Positions 10,862 to 21,880 of a DNA stretch of 64,000 bases are shown here, piece after piece. The position numbers and the translations under genes are program-made. The stretch comes from Deinandra increscens subsp. villosa (taxonomy: Eukaryota; Streptophyta; Magnoliopsida; Asterales; Asteraceae): NCBI GenBank assembly GCA_039602395.1, contig JBCNJP010000006.1:44638428-44702427 (forward strand). Reading direction: 5' to 3'. The notes under the pieces are model-generated. The model saw nothing but the letters and a program-made list of their open reading frames with translations. It was not told the DNA's origin and ran no database searches. Numbering within the stretch: position 1 is the stretch's first letter; every line of letters starts with the position of its first letter.

Positions 10862-11741
10862 TCATTCTCCAATACAATCACTGCTTCTCTGCTCTTTTTC
10901 ATTGTAGTACCACCACTTCAAGTTTTTGATAAAATCCAATTCCATCTTCAGCAATGGAATCTTCTTCATTACATTTGGTTTCTTCTTGAAAGTTAGCACT
11001 ATCATCTTCTTACCAGTTCTCTGATGTACCTTTGTCGGATGTTCACGTCTTTTTGGTCTTTGAGGCTTTAGGAATTGAAATCCTTTATCAAACTCTTTCT
11101 CCACCATATGCTTGAAGTATAAACCCATGCAATCATTTCCATAATTGCAGAATGGTTCTATGGTAAGCTCCCGAACATCCCAAACTGATAGAGAAGTGAA
11201 ATCCAATACTTCTTATATCGATGTTTAAGAATGAGAGCGTTCATCAACGATAGCATCTTAGGACCTATATCGTCGTGACCAGCAATTCTGTTCCCCAAAC
11301 AGTGTAACAACATATGTATCAGAAACTTGTAAGGGAACTTGAACTCTGACTTGTAAATCCAGTCTCGGCTCGGATCTTCAGTATACCATAATCTCTTCAG
11401 TAAAGCCACATTGTCTGCTGAATCAAACTCTAATGGCACTGTAGTATCATCTTCATTCAGCCTTAGTACCCTTCTGACATCAGCTTCGGTAAATTCTTCC
11501 ATTCAGTTTTGATCTGTGCCAGATATTCTGATTGACCTTCAGTTAATGTTCAAGCAGTGATCTAGAATTCTGTGAGAATATCACGATACACATCACACTC
11601 GTGTGTAATCGTGTAATGGATTCGTGATCGTCGTAAAAAGTCGAATATTCTAGAACCACCGAACTTTGTAAGCTTTGTTTGACTAGCACCGAGAAGTGCA
11701 CAAATATTGTGTTTATCACGAACCTTCAGATCGTTCGCCAT
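10862..11741 (-). pseudogene. extra (env-position) ORF, minus copy (broken)
   Basis: Begins MANDLKVRDKHNICALLGAS (11741), runs to a stop at 11562, resumes at 11502-11158 with TEADVRRVLRLNEDDTTVPL, ALLKRLWYTEDPSRDWIYKS and KFLIHMLLHCLGNRIAGHDD, then shifts frame into 11206-10862 with a basic tail (KRREHPTKVHQRTGKKMIV). Against the plus copy the segment after NALI is missing, so an internal deletion is likely. The function is unknown to me; the family recurs downstream of copia genes in composites. Confidence 0.6.
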
Positions 11742-12341
11742 TTCTAAAAACACATAAAATGAAAAGTTCGTTAAATTCAATGTGATTATAAAAAATGTTC
11801 ACCAAATTTGACAATTATTAACCATTCGCGTAAACGATCAACTTTTTGTTCAAAATTCATTTTACACGAACTGGATCCGAACTGAATAAGTCAATCCGAT
11901 CTGGATCCGAACTGACACTCGTCAAACGAACTTGATCCGAAGTGAATAAGTCAAAAGTCAAAGTTGACTTTGGTCAACGTCCGAACTGGTTGGTTAATCT
12001 GTCTGAACCCAAACGAACTGGATCCGAACTCCCAGTTCAGCTGACGAACTTCCAGTTTGGCTCTAGGCGTAACCGAAAGGTTGAATTGACCTAGAATTCA
12101 AACCAGACAGAATCAAGCAAAACTATTTGACACCTAGATGCGTTTTATCAAGATGAATCTAATGGTACCAGTTTTATCATCTAAAACCAACTCTAAGTGG
12201 GTTAATTTTAGATCTAGAAACTTGCAACAAACCTGACAACGTTTTGACAAAAATCGACCTATTAACTGGATAAAAACGAAAACAAATCACACCCATGTAC
12301 TCGTAATCACAATACCTACCTTAATCTGGTCACAGTACTTG

Positions 12342-13589
12342 CTAAAAAGTAGTTAATCGGAAATTTGATTCGAGAGCAAAGGTTCGGCTATGATTCGGAT
12401 ATATGAGTAACAGTAATGTATCCGAACTGGGCCATTGGTCTTTAATAGGCAACTCAATTCGGTTGTTCGAACTAGCAGTTCGGTTCATCAAACCTAATCG
12501 AACTTGATCATAGTCTTCTTCAGTTAGCTCAGCCTTGCTAACTTTTCCAGTTATAACCCCACAGTATGATGATACTAAAGCTGATACAAGAGCCATATAA
12601 TCTTCGGTCGTGTTCACGGATAAGGCAAGTTTACTAGCATTCATGGTGTTGCTAGAAGGAATAGACACAGGACATCCTTGTGATCCAAAGCTTGATTCAT
12701 AACTTTCTGATGTAGACACATTCCCAGCATGTGACATATTTGCAGCTACAAATGCTGTTGCTGGTGCAGAACTTGTATGTTTCCCAAATTTTCCAGATAT
12801 TGTTGCATCATTAGAACCATAATACACATCTGGATTCTTAACCTCAGCAGGAGTATTGTTCACATTTTTCATTTCAAGATCTCATGCTTGCAGTTTTCCC
12901 AACAATTCCAAAAATGTCAATGTTGAATATTCTTTATCATTTGTAAGCATCAAGACATAAGGTTCTCACTTTGGTGGAAGTGCTTCAATTAATTTTTCAT
13001 TCAACTCTTCATCTTCCTTCTTAATCTCAACATTATCCATTTCAGACTAAAGATGGCAAAATCTAGAAATCAACTCCGGAACACCCTCACCATCAAAGTG
13101 TTTGAAATGATCAAATTCCTTACTCAGAACCTTCTTCTTGCTCTTTTTATATTGATCATTTCCTTCATAACGTTCTTTCAAGGCTGTCCACAAATCATGA
13201 GAATGTTTGCACGTTTTAAATTGATGTAGCAGTTCCTTCGGCAAAGCTTGAGTAAGGTAAGCTTTTTGTTCACATGTGTAATCAGCTTTTTGAGAAAGAT
13301 TCATGTTTCTTTGCATGATTGGTACATTATTGTTGTCAACGGGATAGACAAACGGCGCATCCATTGCAATCCAAAGATCACAATCCGTAGTACCGACATA
13401 TGCTTCAAACCTCTTTTTCCAGTTGTGACAGTCTTCAAGCTTGAACAGCTTAGGAACCTTTTGGCTTGTTCCGATTTCATTATCGTAGTTCAACAGTGTT
13501 TTCATCTGCAATTGGATCGCTGCAAATGCTTGTAATTCCAACTTTTTGAAAATTTTGAAATACTGTTTATCCGAACTCAACACGAACAT
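12342..13589 (-). pseudogene. copia gag (UBN2-type), broken
   Basis: 13589-13047 encodes the Gag N-terminal domain: LQAFAAIQLQMKTLLNYDNE, VPKLFKLEDCHNWKKRFEAY, ALPKELLHQF and ALKERYEGNDQYKKSKKKVL, the hallmarks shared with the Gags at 36783, 41801 and 46204. The expected start context MSDFQAF reads KLELQAF, so the native start codon is lost. A stretch with stops (13046-12873) encodes EALPPK..PYVLMLTNDKEY. 12872-12342 carries NTTEDYMALVSALVSSYCGV and AELTEEDYDQ, after which the frame runs into the inverted-repeat arm. The zinc knuckles and coiled coil of the other Gags are absent. Gag would form the cytoplasmic particle. Confidence 0.8.
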
Positions 13590-13599
13590 GAGAAGAACT

Positions 13600-14083
13600 C
13601 AAAAAGGTATACGAACTTCACACGAACTGAATACTAACTGAAAGCTTCTAAACTTCAACTGAACTACGTCTGAACTGAAATCCTTATCCGAACTTGTCCG
13701 AACTCCAGACGAACTGACTAGTCACAAGTTTATCCAAACTCTATCCGAACTGAATTCAAACTTATCCGAACTAGAGAATTTGACCAAACTTGAACTAGTA
13801 TATGAACGTAAAAGAACAGGTGGTTCAGAGCGGTTATTTAGTCGAACTAATGTTTCAGACGACGGTTATTTTCACAGCCTCACGAACTCAGAAAAATGGA
13901 CGTTTCGCACACGAAATGATCAAACAAACCAGGAGGACACGAAAATAAACATTTTGACGTGAATAACACCGTGAACTAATCGAAATGCATGTTTTTGAGA
14001 TAAAAAAGTAGAATAAAACTCCAAAAACACTTCGTTTTGCAAAAAAAAAATGACTAGAATCGAGAGCTGAGCAGCAACCAAAA
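13600..14083 (-). other. GTTCGG-rich leader between primer-binding site and gag
   Basis: Noncoding leader; the segment 13610-13790 contains many minus-strand AGTTCGGA-like words (written as TCCGAACT on the plus strand), as in the leaders of the other copia elements in this window. Confidence 0.7.
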
Positions 14084-14095
14084 GCTCTAATACCA
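14084..14095 (-). promoter_or_regulatory. primer-binding site (initiator-Met tRNA type)
   Basis: Minus strand TGGTATTAGAGC, one mismatch from TGGTATCAGAGC, which is complementary to the 3' end of plant initiator-Met tRNA, two bases after the LTR end. Confidence 0.8.
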
Positions 14096-14097
14096 CT

Positions 14098-14465
14098 TGA
14101 AAGTGAGAGGGAGGCGAAACGTGCGCAATTCTATGCCATTTTAACAACGAAAAAGATAATCACGAGGTAACTAAAAACTCAATCTTTGATTAATCACTCA
14201 ATAACAAAGGTTACAAAGACTCAGAGTAGAACTGGAAAACATCTTGAGTTTTACACACTTAAGCACACTCGCTACAAATTTCTAAACAAATTCTAATATA
14301 TAAAAGAACTCGATCATCCGAATTGGTCTATGTCCAAACTGGCAGTTCGGGTGCCAATTCGCCCACACTTCGGTTCTAATTCAGCTGATTAGGGTTTTTC
14401 ACTTGAACTTTGTTTTCTGAAATCTTTTGTTTGATCCAGCATCTTACCATATGCATGTATCAACA
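14098..14465 (-). repeat. 5' LTR of the minus-strand copia element
   Basis: 368 bp, minus strand TGTTGATACATGCATATGG ... TCACTTTCA, TG..CA ends, followed by the primer-binding site. Contains GTTCGG-rich words and, on the minus strand, a TTTTATATATTAG segment that may be the TATA region. Confidence 0.85.
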
Positions 14466-16252
14466 ACATGGCACAATATTGACAAAAAGGCAACATTTGA
14501 CAAGGTTCATATGCACCCCAAAAACAGTTAAGTAAAATGGGGGAAACTACAAATCACAGTCGGTCTAGCATCTAATACGAAGGTTAGGCAATTGCTCAAC
14601 AATTTATCAAGCTCAAAGAATCTGATGACCTAAACAAACATAGGTACCTTTAATTTAACACAACAATAATATTGGTTAGGATCGGTAGTGCTTCGCGCCT
14701 TAAGCATATGCTACGTCAGTAGGTTGAAGTCCGAATACAACCGGATTTCCCGATATAGTCGTATGGCCTAACCCGGATACGATCGTATTTTATCTGTCCA
14801 TCTCTAATAAGGCACTTCCTGTCAGACATGGTGGTATTACCCTTAGTGGCAATACGGTCGTGTGGCTTTATTGACAGATTATCTACTCTAACGAAGCTCT
14901 CGGATCTCGAGCGGTTATATTTTGTTAACCTGAGAAGATTTCCTTGAGGTCATAACTTAAATATCTACACATAGATACTTATTCGATTACATTTCTCATG
15001 ATGTTATAACTAAAGTTAGAATCATAGCTTTTATCTACATAAGACCACAATCTTGTTTACATAAAATCATAACTTTTATTGCATAAAATCATAGGTTTTT
15101 CTCAATATAAAATTATAACTTGTATAGAGTTTCCAAACCGGATATTATATATATTTATAAAATCACATCTTCATCTGGTTTTATGTTTTATAGAACCTTA
15201 TAGAGTTTTACATAATATGATAACTTTTATATATAGGTTTAGCTGTTTACATCTCACATGAAATAGATTCATTAACATAAAATGATACACTTTATTTTCG
15301 TAACCTCAATATTTCTATTATTATAAAACTATAGTTTTTATAAAATGATAACTTTTATTAACATCATTTTAATGATTTTTACTAATATAAAATCATGACA
15401 AAGTTACATATATACTTTCCTTCTTTATTATCATTTTAGCCACAATACTACTTTCATTTTTACTAGACGTTCCTCACACAAAAATGATAACCAGTAATGA
15501 ACATGGTTATACCTTCCGGTCGGTATGCGAACCCGGACCCGGTTAACCGTAAAATACGTAACACATCCGAATTTAACCCATGAGTACTCCATTCCAATCA
15601 GTTTTTCGCCATGATCATTTATCCGGTGTCGGTTTTCTGGTTTAACCATGTTTGACCAGTCAAAATCTGTTGACCAGAATCTTGACCCTTTGACTTTCGT
15701 TGACTCGACATACATAACAACAAAAAATGATTCCAATTCAGTTTTAACACCTCCACTACATCTCTAGGCCCAAAATCCGCCAACACCACCACCCTCTAAC
15801 TTATGTCCTGTAGCCGGAGGCCATGGCCGCCGCCGACCGGACCTACAACCACCGTGAAACCGCCACCCAACCACATCAACAACATCATCTACTTGGTTTC
15901 CTTTGAGATCTGTCCAAAAACGTAGATGCAAGTCATGATCGGAAGTTCTAGAGAAAGGAAATTTTGAAAAAGAAATGAGACACAAGATTATCCCTTTTTG
16001 TGGGGTTTACCGTAGCCGAAAACCGCCAGGGGGAGGCACCACCACCGCTGATGCGGTGGAACCCTAGCCGCCACCGCAGCTGATGCTCCTCTCTCCGCCG
16101 TTCGTCACTGAATCTGAGCACGGGGATGGGTTCTATGTGAGAAGGGAAAGAGAAGGATAAAGTTTGGAGCAAAATAGAAGGTCGCCACCGTGGAACCGCC
16201 GTAGTGCAACCTTACGCCGCCAGGCCTTGGCTGGATTTGGTGGCAAAAAAAA

Positions 16253-16264
16253 GGGGGGGGGGGG
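16253..16264. repeat. run of 12 G
   Basis: Homopolymer after a run of A; its exact length is likely to be unreliable in an assembly. Confidence 0.9.
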
Positions 16265-16354
16265 CATGACCCATTGCCTCTACTACATCACTCGACACAT
16301 ACACAAGTGTGTGTGGTGTTTTAGTTCAAATGAGAGAAAATGTAAGAAAATTGG

Positions 16355-16362
16355 CTTTTATA
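16355..16362 (-). promoter_or_regulatory. probable TATA box of the minus-strand gypsy LTR
   Basis: Minus strand TATAAAAG in AAAGTATAAAAGCC, followed by about 350 bp rich in CCACC/GGTGG words leading towards the U5 part, as in the other Tekay LTRs. Confidence 0.5.
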
Positions 16363-17280
16363 CTTTAGTTTAATTTGAGTGGTTCACAACCAAACTATTA
16401 GTCATATACCGCGTTTTCTGAAACGTTAAACTGTAAACACCTCATAAATTATCTGCAATAATTCCGTAATGAATCAAATAATATAAAACCAACATAATTA
16501 TTCTCAGAATACTTCAAACGTCATATTAAATATAATTTGGTGAATATTTGGTTAAACACGGTATAAAGAGCGTATACGGCGCGTGTCCCGTTTACATCCG
16601 TTTCGTTAACCGAACATATCCTCATGACTGTAATTCTCAGTAAACACTCATAAAAATGTTTACAACCCCACAGGGTCGTTAAATTCATCTTAAACAATTA
16701 AATGATCAATTTTAGTTATCCTCACGTAACCGAATGGTTTACCAATTTCACCACTTCTCGCACTGATTCCCACAGTTATCTTTTCCAATGATCAGAACAT
16801 CAAGGATCAAGTGTCCGGCCAATCCATATACTCTAATCTGACCTTAGTGTCCCTTTTGTCACTTCCAGTGACTCACGCGCATTAAGCAGCGTTTGCCGTT
16901 TTCGCACGCGCCCTCTACGTGTAACCATTTGAACGAACTTCATGACATATATTAACATCCATGTTAATTTATCCATTATCATAATCATTCAAACCAACAC
17001 ATTTACAATAACGTCCGGTTATCCGGCACGTTAAGCGATTAAACAACTAACTTTTCCGGTTTAAACCAAACTCAGCTTTTATCGCTCCTCAATGTCCCCA
17101 ATTGCATACCAATCTATCTAAATACTTCTAACAACTTATTCGGAAATTGGGTATATGGATTGGACCTTTGTTGGGCCGTAAAATTCTTAATGGGCCAAAC
17201 AGGCCTAACTAGGCTCAACAGTCGAGTTCATTAATCGGAAAAAATTCCCTTCGATTTACCGGAATTAACCAGGTGTTACA

Positions 17281-17726
17281 TCCTCCCCTCCTTAAAGGAA
17301 TTTCTTTCTGAAATTTGCTTCATCTAAGAGGACGGGGAGTAACTATACAAATGTGGATCACATCGCACGGGATGTTTGGGGCTACTACGTAACCATTGAT
17401 GCCTTCCCTAGCATCAAACTACAAGAATCATCTTTTTCGATCAACAAACCCTTCTAATCACCCCACTTGGTGAAATAGCGGAGTAATCCATCTTACCTTC
17501 ATAGGTTTACTGATAACTCTGATCTAGCAACTAATTCCTATTGTTGCGACTAGTTACTGACTTGAGAGTCCAATCACATTATCAGATTCTCCGAAAGGGA
17601 AGTTAGGGGTTTTATGCTAAAGAATTGGATACAACCAAATGCTCTTCATCAAGGGACTTCAAACCAAATGCCCTTCATTAAGGGACTTCAAACTAAATGC
17701 CCTTCATCAAGGGACTTCAAACCAAA
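17281..17726 (-). mobile_element. stub of the gypsy internal domain next to its 3' LTR
   Basis: 17281-17296 on the minus strand is the polypurine tract AAGGAGGGGAGGA. Next to it, GAAATTCCTTTAAGG resembles the polyprotein tail region of the Tekay element at 55281. The rest (17297-17632) shows no conserved domain. The stub is cut by the CACTA end at 17727. Confidence 0.6.
17633..17726. repeat. 29-bp tandem repeat, about 3.2 copies
   Basis: Units at 17633-17661, 17662-17690 and 17691-17719 plus a 7-bp partial unit. Each reads AACCAAATGC(T/C)CTTCAT then (C/T)AAGGGACTTCA; they differ at one to three positions. 29 is not a multiple of three, so this is not a peptide repeat. The array ends exactly at the CACTA terminus. 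Confidence 0.9.
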
Positions 17727-18092
17727 CACTACTACAAAAAACAGCTTTCTTGATGCTTTTTGCGCGTGAAGAAAGGGTGCAGATGACGCACAAATGTGCG
17801 TCAAGGAAGGCAGGGTCAAGAAGCTTCTGGACGTGAAAAATGTCGGTCATCCCTTTTATGACGCGCAATGCGCATTAAGGAAGCCCATGTCATTAATCTG
17901 CTAATGACACGTGTCTCATGCGTCAAGAATTTTAATTTTTATTAAAAACTATTTTTTCTAAAATCACTAATTTCCACATTATACAAAATAAAATAGATTT
18001 ATAACAAAATGATGCATTTCATATATATGAAAAACATTACAATATAATGCATTTAATATATATAACAAACAACACTCCAAAGTTTATTTCTA
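17727..18092 (+). mobile_element. CACTA DNA transposon, one end, truncated by the assembly gap
   Basis: Begins CACTACTACAAAAAACAGC, the terminal inverted repeat type of plant CACTA (En/Spm) transposons. Subterminal palindromes follow: TGACGCACAAATGTGCGTCA at 17784-17803, an imperfect copy around TGACGCGCAATGCGCA near 17860, and GACACGTGTC near 17907. Such repeats are the usual transposase-binding region. The opposite end is not in the visible sequence. Confidence 0.75.
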
Positions 18093-18592
18093 NNNNNNNN
18101 NNNNNNNNNNNNNNNNNNNNNNNNNNNNNNNNNNNNNNNNNNNNNNNNNNNNNNNNNNNNNNNNNNNNNNNNNNNNNNNNNNNNNNNNNNNNNNNNNNNN
18201 NNNNNNNNNNNNNNNNNNNNNNNNNNNNNNNNNNNNNNNNNNNNNNNNNNNNNNNNNNNNNNNNNNNNNNNNNNNNNNNNNNNNNNNNNNNNNNNNNNNN
18301 NNNNNNNNNNNNNNNNNNNNNNNNNNNNNNNNNNNNNNNNNNNNNNNNNNNNNNNNNNNNNNNNNNNNNNNNNNNNNNNNNNNNNNNNNNNNNNNNNNNN
18401 NNNNNNNNNNNNNNNNNNNNNNNNNNNNNNNNNNNNNNNNNNNNNNNNNNNNNNNNNNNNNNNNNNNNNNNNNNNNNNNNNNNNNNNNNNNNNNNNNNNN
18501 NNNNNNNNNNNNNNNNNNNNNNNNNNNNNNNNNNNNNNNNNNNNNNNNNNNNNNNNNNNNNNNNNNNNNNNNNNNNNNNNNNNNNNNNNNNN
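18093..18592. other. assembly gap, 500 N
   Basis: Exactly 500 undetermined bases, likely a placeholder length. Any reading frame crossing it is meaningless. Confidence 1.
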
Positions 18593-19230
18593 TATATGTT
18601 TAAAAAAAGTACATGCTCAACTTGATACCGAGATCATCATAGCCACTTTCAAAAACACCAAATCCACATATTAATCTAATCAATAAAGTATAGGCTCACA
18701 TGGGTAACAAGATCATCAGAACCACTCTGAAGTATATCCAATGTATATCTAATTTGTCTCAAAACTATCTCATATATATATATAGTTCAATTGTTCATAG
18801 AAATGATATTTTTTTTATAGATTTAAAGTACTACAGAAAAGAATCAATTTGTTCCGTGGTAGTTAAAAACTCGATAAAAATACAATTTGTTCCGTGGTAG
18901 TTAAAAGAATCAAAGGGGCGCGCCTAAGCGAGGCGAGGAGTAAAAAAATTACCTTGACTGCAGCAAGGCGCAGAGCCAAACTCAACCAATAAAAACACGG
19001 CCTGAATCAGCCAAAAGTATTTTAAACATCTTAGCCCAACCAACCCGAACTGAAACAACCTTTTTCTAATCGACCCGTTTTAACCCGATCCCGTTTTGAC
19101 CTGACATGCCATCTGCCCTGTCCGTTTTTCCTAGTGTAAGAGGGAGATAACTGAGTCATACTGATGTCAGGTATTTTAAATGTATGTTAAGAGACCAAAC
19201 ATGTGGTAAGCTATTTACAAAATATATAAA
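18593..19230. other. unassigned AT-rich sequence
   Basis: I see no gene. The word CAATTTGTTCCGTGGTAGTT occurs twice (near 18847 and 18884). A GC-rich patch with GGCGCGCC and GAGGCGAGG lies near 18916-18940. It might be host intron or intergenic sequence, or the far part of the CACTA element. Confidence 0.5.
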
Positions 19231-20215
19231 AAGACAAAAGCCTCATGGTAAAATATTTTGTAAACTCATCATATTTGCAACAAAACTGGATATAAATTTT
19301 TTTATAATATATATAACTTTGTAAGATCATCAGAGATTAGAAATGTCTCAAGTATTTCCTCTACAGTTTACCGGAAATCATCCTAGCATTTAGACAGCTA
19401 GTAAGATCAACTAATGGCCTTAGCTGGTGGCTATCTACAGTAGATATTGTTGTGTATATATGAGTAGTAATATTGTTATTTTTGATAAATAAATCTATGA
19501 CCAAAGACAAGTACCCTTTTTAAAACAATTAGAAATAAAACACAATCAAAATCAACCAGGTCATATGTCAAAACCTGCCACAGACTTCTATGTTTGGTTT
19601 CTACCTTCATATATAGCACCTATCTTCATGTTTTTAGCTGTAAAATAAAGACATGTGCGATTCTCAAGCTTAAATATCTTAATATTTCTCTCCAAGAACC
19701 ATGCAACCTTGTTTGTGAATTAGTTTTGCATCGATTGTATTAAATACTCCTTGGTATAACTCACAAAAACAGAAGCAACATAATTTTCACAACTAATGCT
19801 ACTTATCAGATGTAATAATAATATATCAGATGCTGTTAAGCTAGTTATCTTTATTTATTCCTACAGATGTAACCAAAGCACAGTAACAAACCTGTTGTAA
19901 GGATACGTACCCTCTTAACTCGTTTAGGTCACTCTGCCCACACATACTTGTTGATATGAAGAAGCAATGTAGATATAATCTGCAAAGAATTATAAATAGT
20001 TACACAATCCAAGATCGACAAAAGATTGATGAGGACACAAAATGACGACTCGATGATCTATATCTATAAATCTACATCGATAAAATGCTTATGTTAGAAA
20101 AATCTGAGGTCAAAGATCAAATGCAGTAAACTATAAATTGATGAGGGATGTCCAGTATTTGGATGTTAAATGATGATCGAGAGTGTTAGGTGTCAGTCCT
20201 TTAATTTAAACTACT

Positions 20216-20530
20216 ATGTTTGTATCTGTGCTTTGTGATGAACAAAAATACGAAGAGAGGATGATCGAGACTTCTGTAAAATTAACAACCCTCACACACA
20301 AAAAGTTGACTGATATGATGGAACATGCCAAGCAGAAACAAACTAAGAGATTTAGGACTCAGGCTTTTATTTTGTATGATAACAAAATTTTGTATTAAGA
20401 GAGGATGATCGAGACTTCTGTAAAATTAACAACCTTCACACAAAAAAATTTGACTGAAATGATGCAACATGCCAAACAGAAACAAACCAAGGGAATTAGG
20501 ACTCAAGCTTTCATTATGTATGACAACAAA
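20216..20530 (+). pseudogene. open stretch with a 48-residue tandem repeat (unit 1 copy)
   Basis: Two consecutive direct repeats of about 145 bp, both readable in one direction: YEERMIETSVKLTTLTHKKL then TDMMEHAKQKQTKRFRTQAF and, after a TAA at 20396-20398, ERMIETSVKLTTFTQKNL with TEMMQHAKQKQTKGIRTQAF. I recognise no family. The unit-2 copy at 22864 reads through the position of this stop, so the reading frame may once have been coding, possibly an exon fragment. Confidence 0.4.
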
Positions 20531-20721
20531 TGTATAGTCTATTTTTTATGTATAAATAATTAATAGAAAACCACTTAAATAAACTATAGAGGGACTATAC
20601 AAAAAAATGAATTGATAAATTAATTAATTATTTATACTCACAAGAGTGCAAGTTGGGAAATAGAAATCAAGGACAATAAAATTACTCTAGATAAAATTTT
20701 ATTCAACTTTCTAATGGGTAT

Positions 20722-21880
20722 TCTAACAATTCGTAAGTTTTCAAAGTCTAAGAACTCGTTTAATTACGTGCCTATCTGTAATGTGCATATAATCTATGTT
20801 TGTTAACTTAGATAACGTATTATGCAAACCTCAATATAGTCTTGACGTGACCCCACGGTAAAACGATAACAAAGCCACCTTAAACTGTGAAATAATATAA
20901 ATATTGTCGATGGAATTTTAATAATAAGAAATTAAATAAAAATAATATTTTTATTTATTATTTCCAACATCTCTTGTAGTATATTATATACGTACAAGCT
21001 TGTAAAACCGGAAGTTTAATATTTACATGAAAACCAACGCGTAGAAAATATTAATCATTTCGTCTAAAAAATTAACCGTTTTAGTTAAATATTTATTTGA
21101 CGTGTCGTATAACGATTTTAATAAAAATAAAATATTTTCATCTAGACTTTACCATGAATCATCACCCGTTTCAAAATCTCGAGACCAAAACTCACAATTC
21201 TTTTTCACTCGTTAATCACAATCATTCACGACGACAACCGAACCAAACCGTTTCGTTTCTAGTTAAAAACAAACCCGTCAGCTTTGCATGTTTGCATGTA
21301 ACTCGACCCGACCGACCACCAAGCACCACGACTCGACATCACCACCGGTCACCACCTGCGGCCACCCTCACCACCACCGCCACCCTACACATCGGCCCCC
21401 ACCCCATGCAATGATCATCATCATCAACCATTTCTCTCTTACACCACCTTACCTCCCTCACCCTTACACCACCATCATTATTCTCCCAATCACCCACTCT
21501 ACATTCAACCATCACCTCACCCTCACCTCACCATCTATCCCTCACCCTCTCTTTGACCGAACCAGCTCCCTCCCCTCTCCCCTTCTCTTTCTTGGTTACG
21601 CAACAAACAACACACACACACACTTATGTTTTTCTATCAAGCAAACACTCAACTCTCATGTCCCTCTTTCCCTTGATCCCAAACCGTAATCCCCCTCCCC
21701 TTGCCAGTTACTAACACACAACCAAACGCACCCTTTGCTCTTTTCCTTCTCATATATAAACATAAAACACACACACATCTCACTTTACACAAAAACCCTA
21801 ACCAAGAAAATCTCCCACCACCCTCTCTTCCCCCTCCCATACTCACGGCTCTCTATCTCTAGGCAAGAAGAGGATAATCC
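20722..21880 (+). repeat. partial Tekay LTR (first 1.16 kb) inside duplication unit 1
   Basis: Aligns with 23369-24539 and 32027-33060: TAATTACGTGC, ATGTGCATATAATCTATG, the CACC-rich stretch and TATATAAA at 21753-21760. Its first base pair reads TC instead of TG. It stops at AATCCAAG, directly followed by the start of duplication unit 2. Confidence 0.85.

Larger units (their letters stand above)
10357..14465 (-). mobile_element. minus-strand copia element without pol (LTR, gag, extra ORF, truncated LTR)
   Basis: Read on the minus strand: 5' LTR (14465-14098), primer-binding site, GTTCGG-rich leader, gag (13589 to about 12500), a junction, a second GTTCGG-rich leader (12394-11790), the extra ORF (11741-10862), polypurine tract and a truncated 3' LTR (10607-10357). 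No integrase, RT or RNase H is present. The presence of a leader-like segment in front of the extra ORF suggests that two elements or transcripts have been joined near 12394-12500. No target-site duplication can be tested because the 3' LTR is cut. Confidence 0.75.
14466..17280 (-). mobile_element. Ty3/gypsy (Tekay-like) 3' LTR, minus strand, truncated
   Basis: The right end GGTGTTACA at 17272-17280 is the minus-strand LTR start TGTAACACC, preceded on the minus strand by a polypurine tract. The LTR body has a TATA box (16355-16362), a downstream pyrimidine/proline-codon-rich stretch (15770-16250) like other Tekay LTRs here, and the internal word block around 14690-14900. The left end is missing where it meets the copia LTR at 14465/14466. 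Open stretches inside it (for example 15431-15736) have no recognisable homology and I treat them as chance. Confidence 0.6.
19231..21880. repeat. tandem duplication, unit 1
   Basis: About 2.65 kb, repeated immediately at 21881 with roughly constant offset (2647-2650). It holds about 1.49 kb of non-LTR flank (19231-20721) and the first 1.16 kb of the Tekay LTR (20722-21880). The copies differ by scattered substitutions and small indels. Confidence 0.9.

Noticed and set aside
15431..15736. 101-codon minus-strand open stretch in the gypsy LTR
   Set aside because: No conserved domain and inside LTR sequence; probably chance.
18047..18625. Long open frame across the gap
   Set aside because: It consists of undetermined bases.
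19126..19145. TTTTTCCTAGTGTAA read as the opposite end of the CACTA element
   Set aside because: CACTAGGAAAAA does not match CACTACTACAAAAAA, the subterminal palindromes are missing and the flanking triplets differ.
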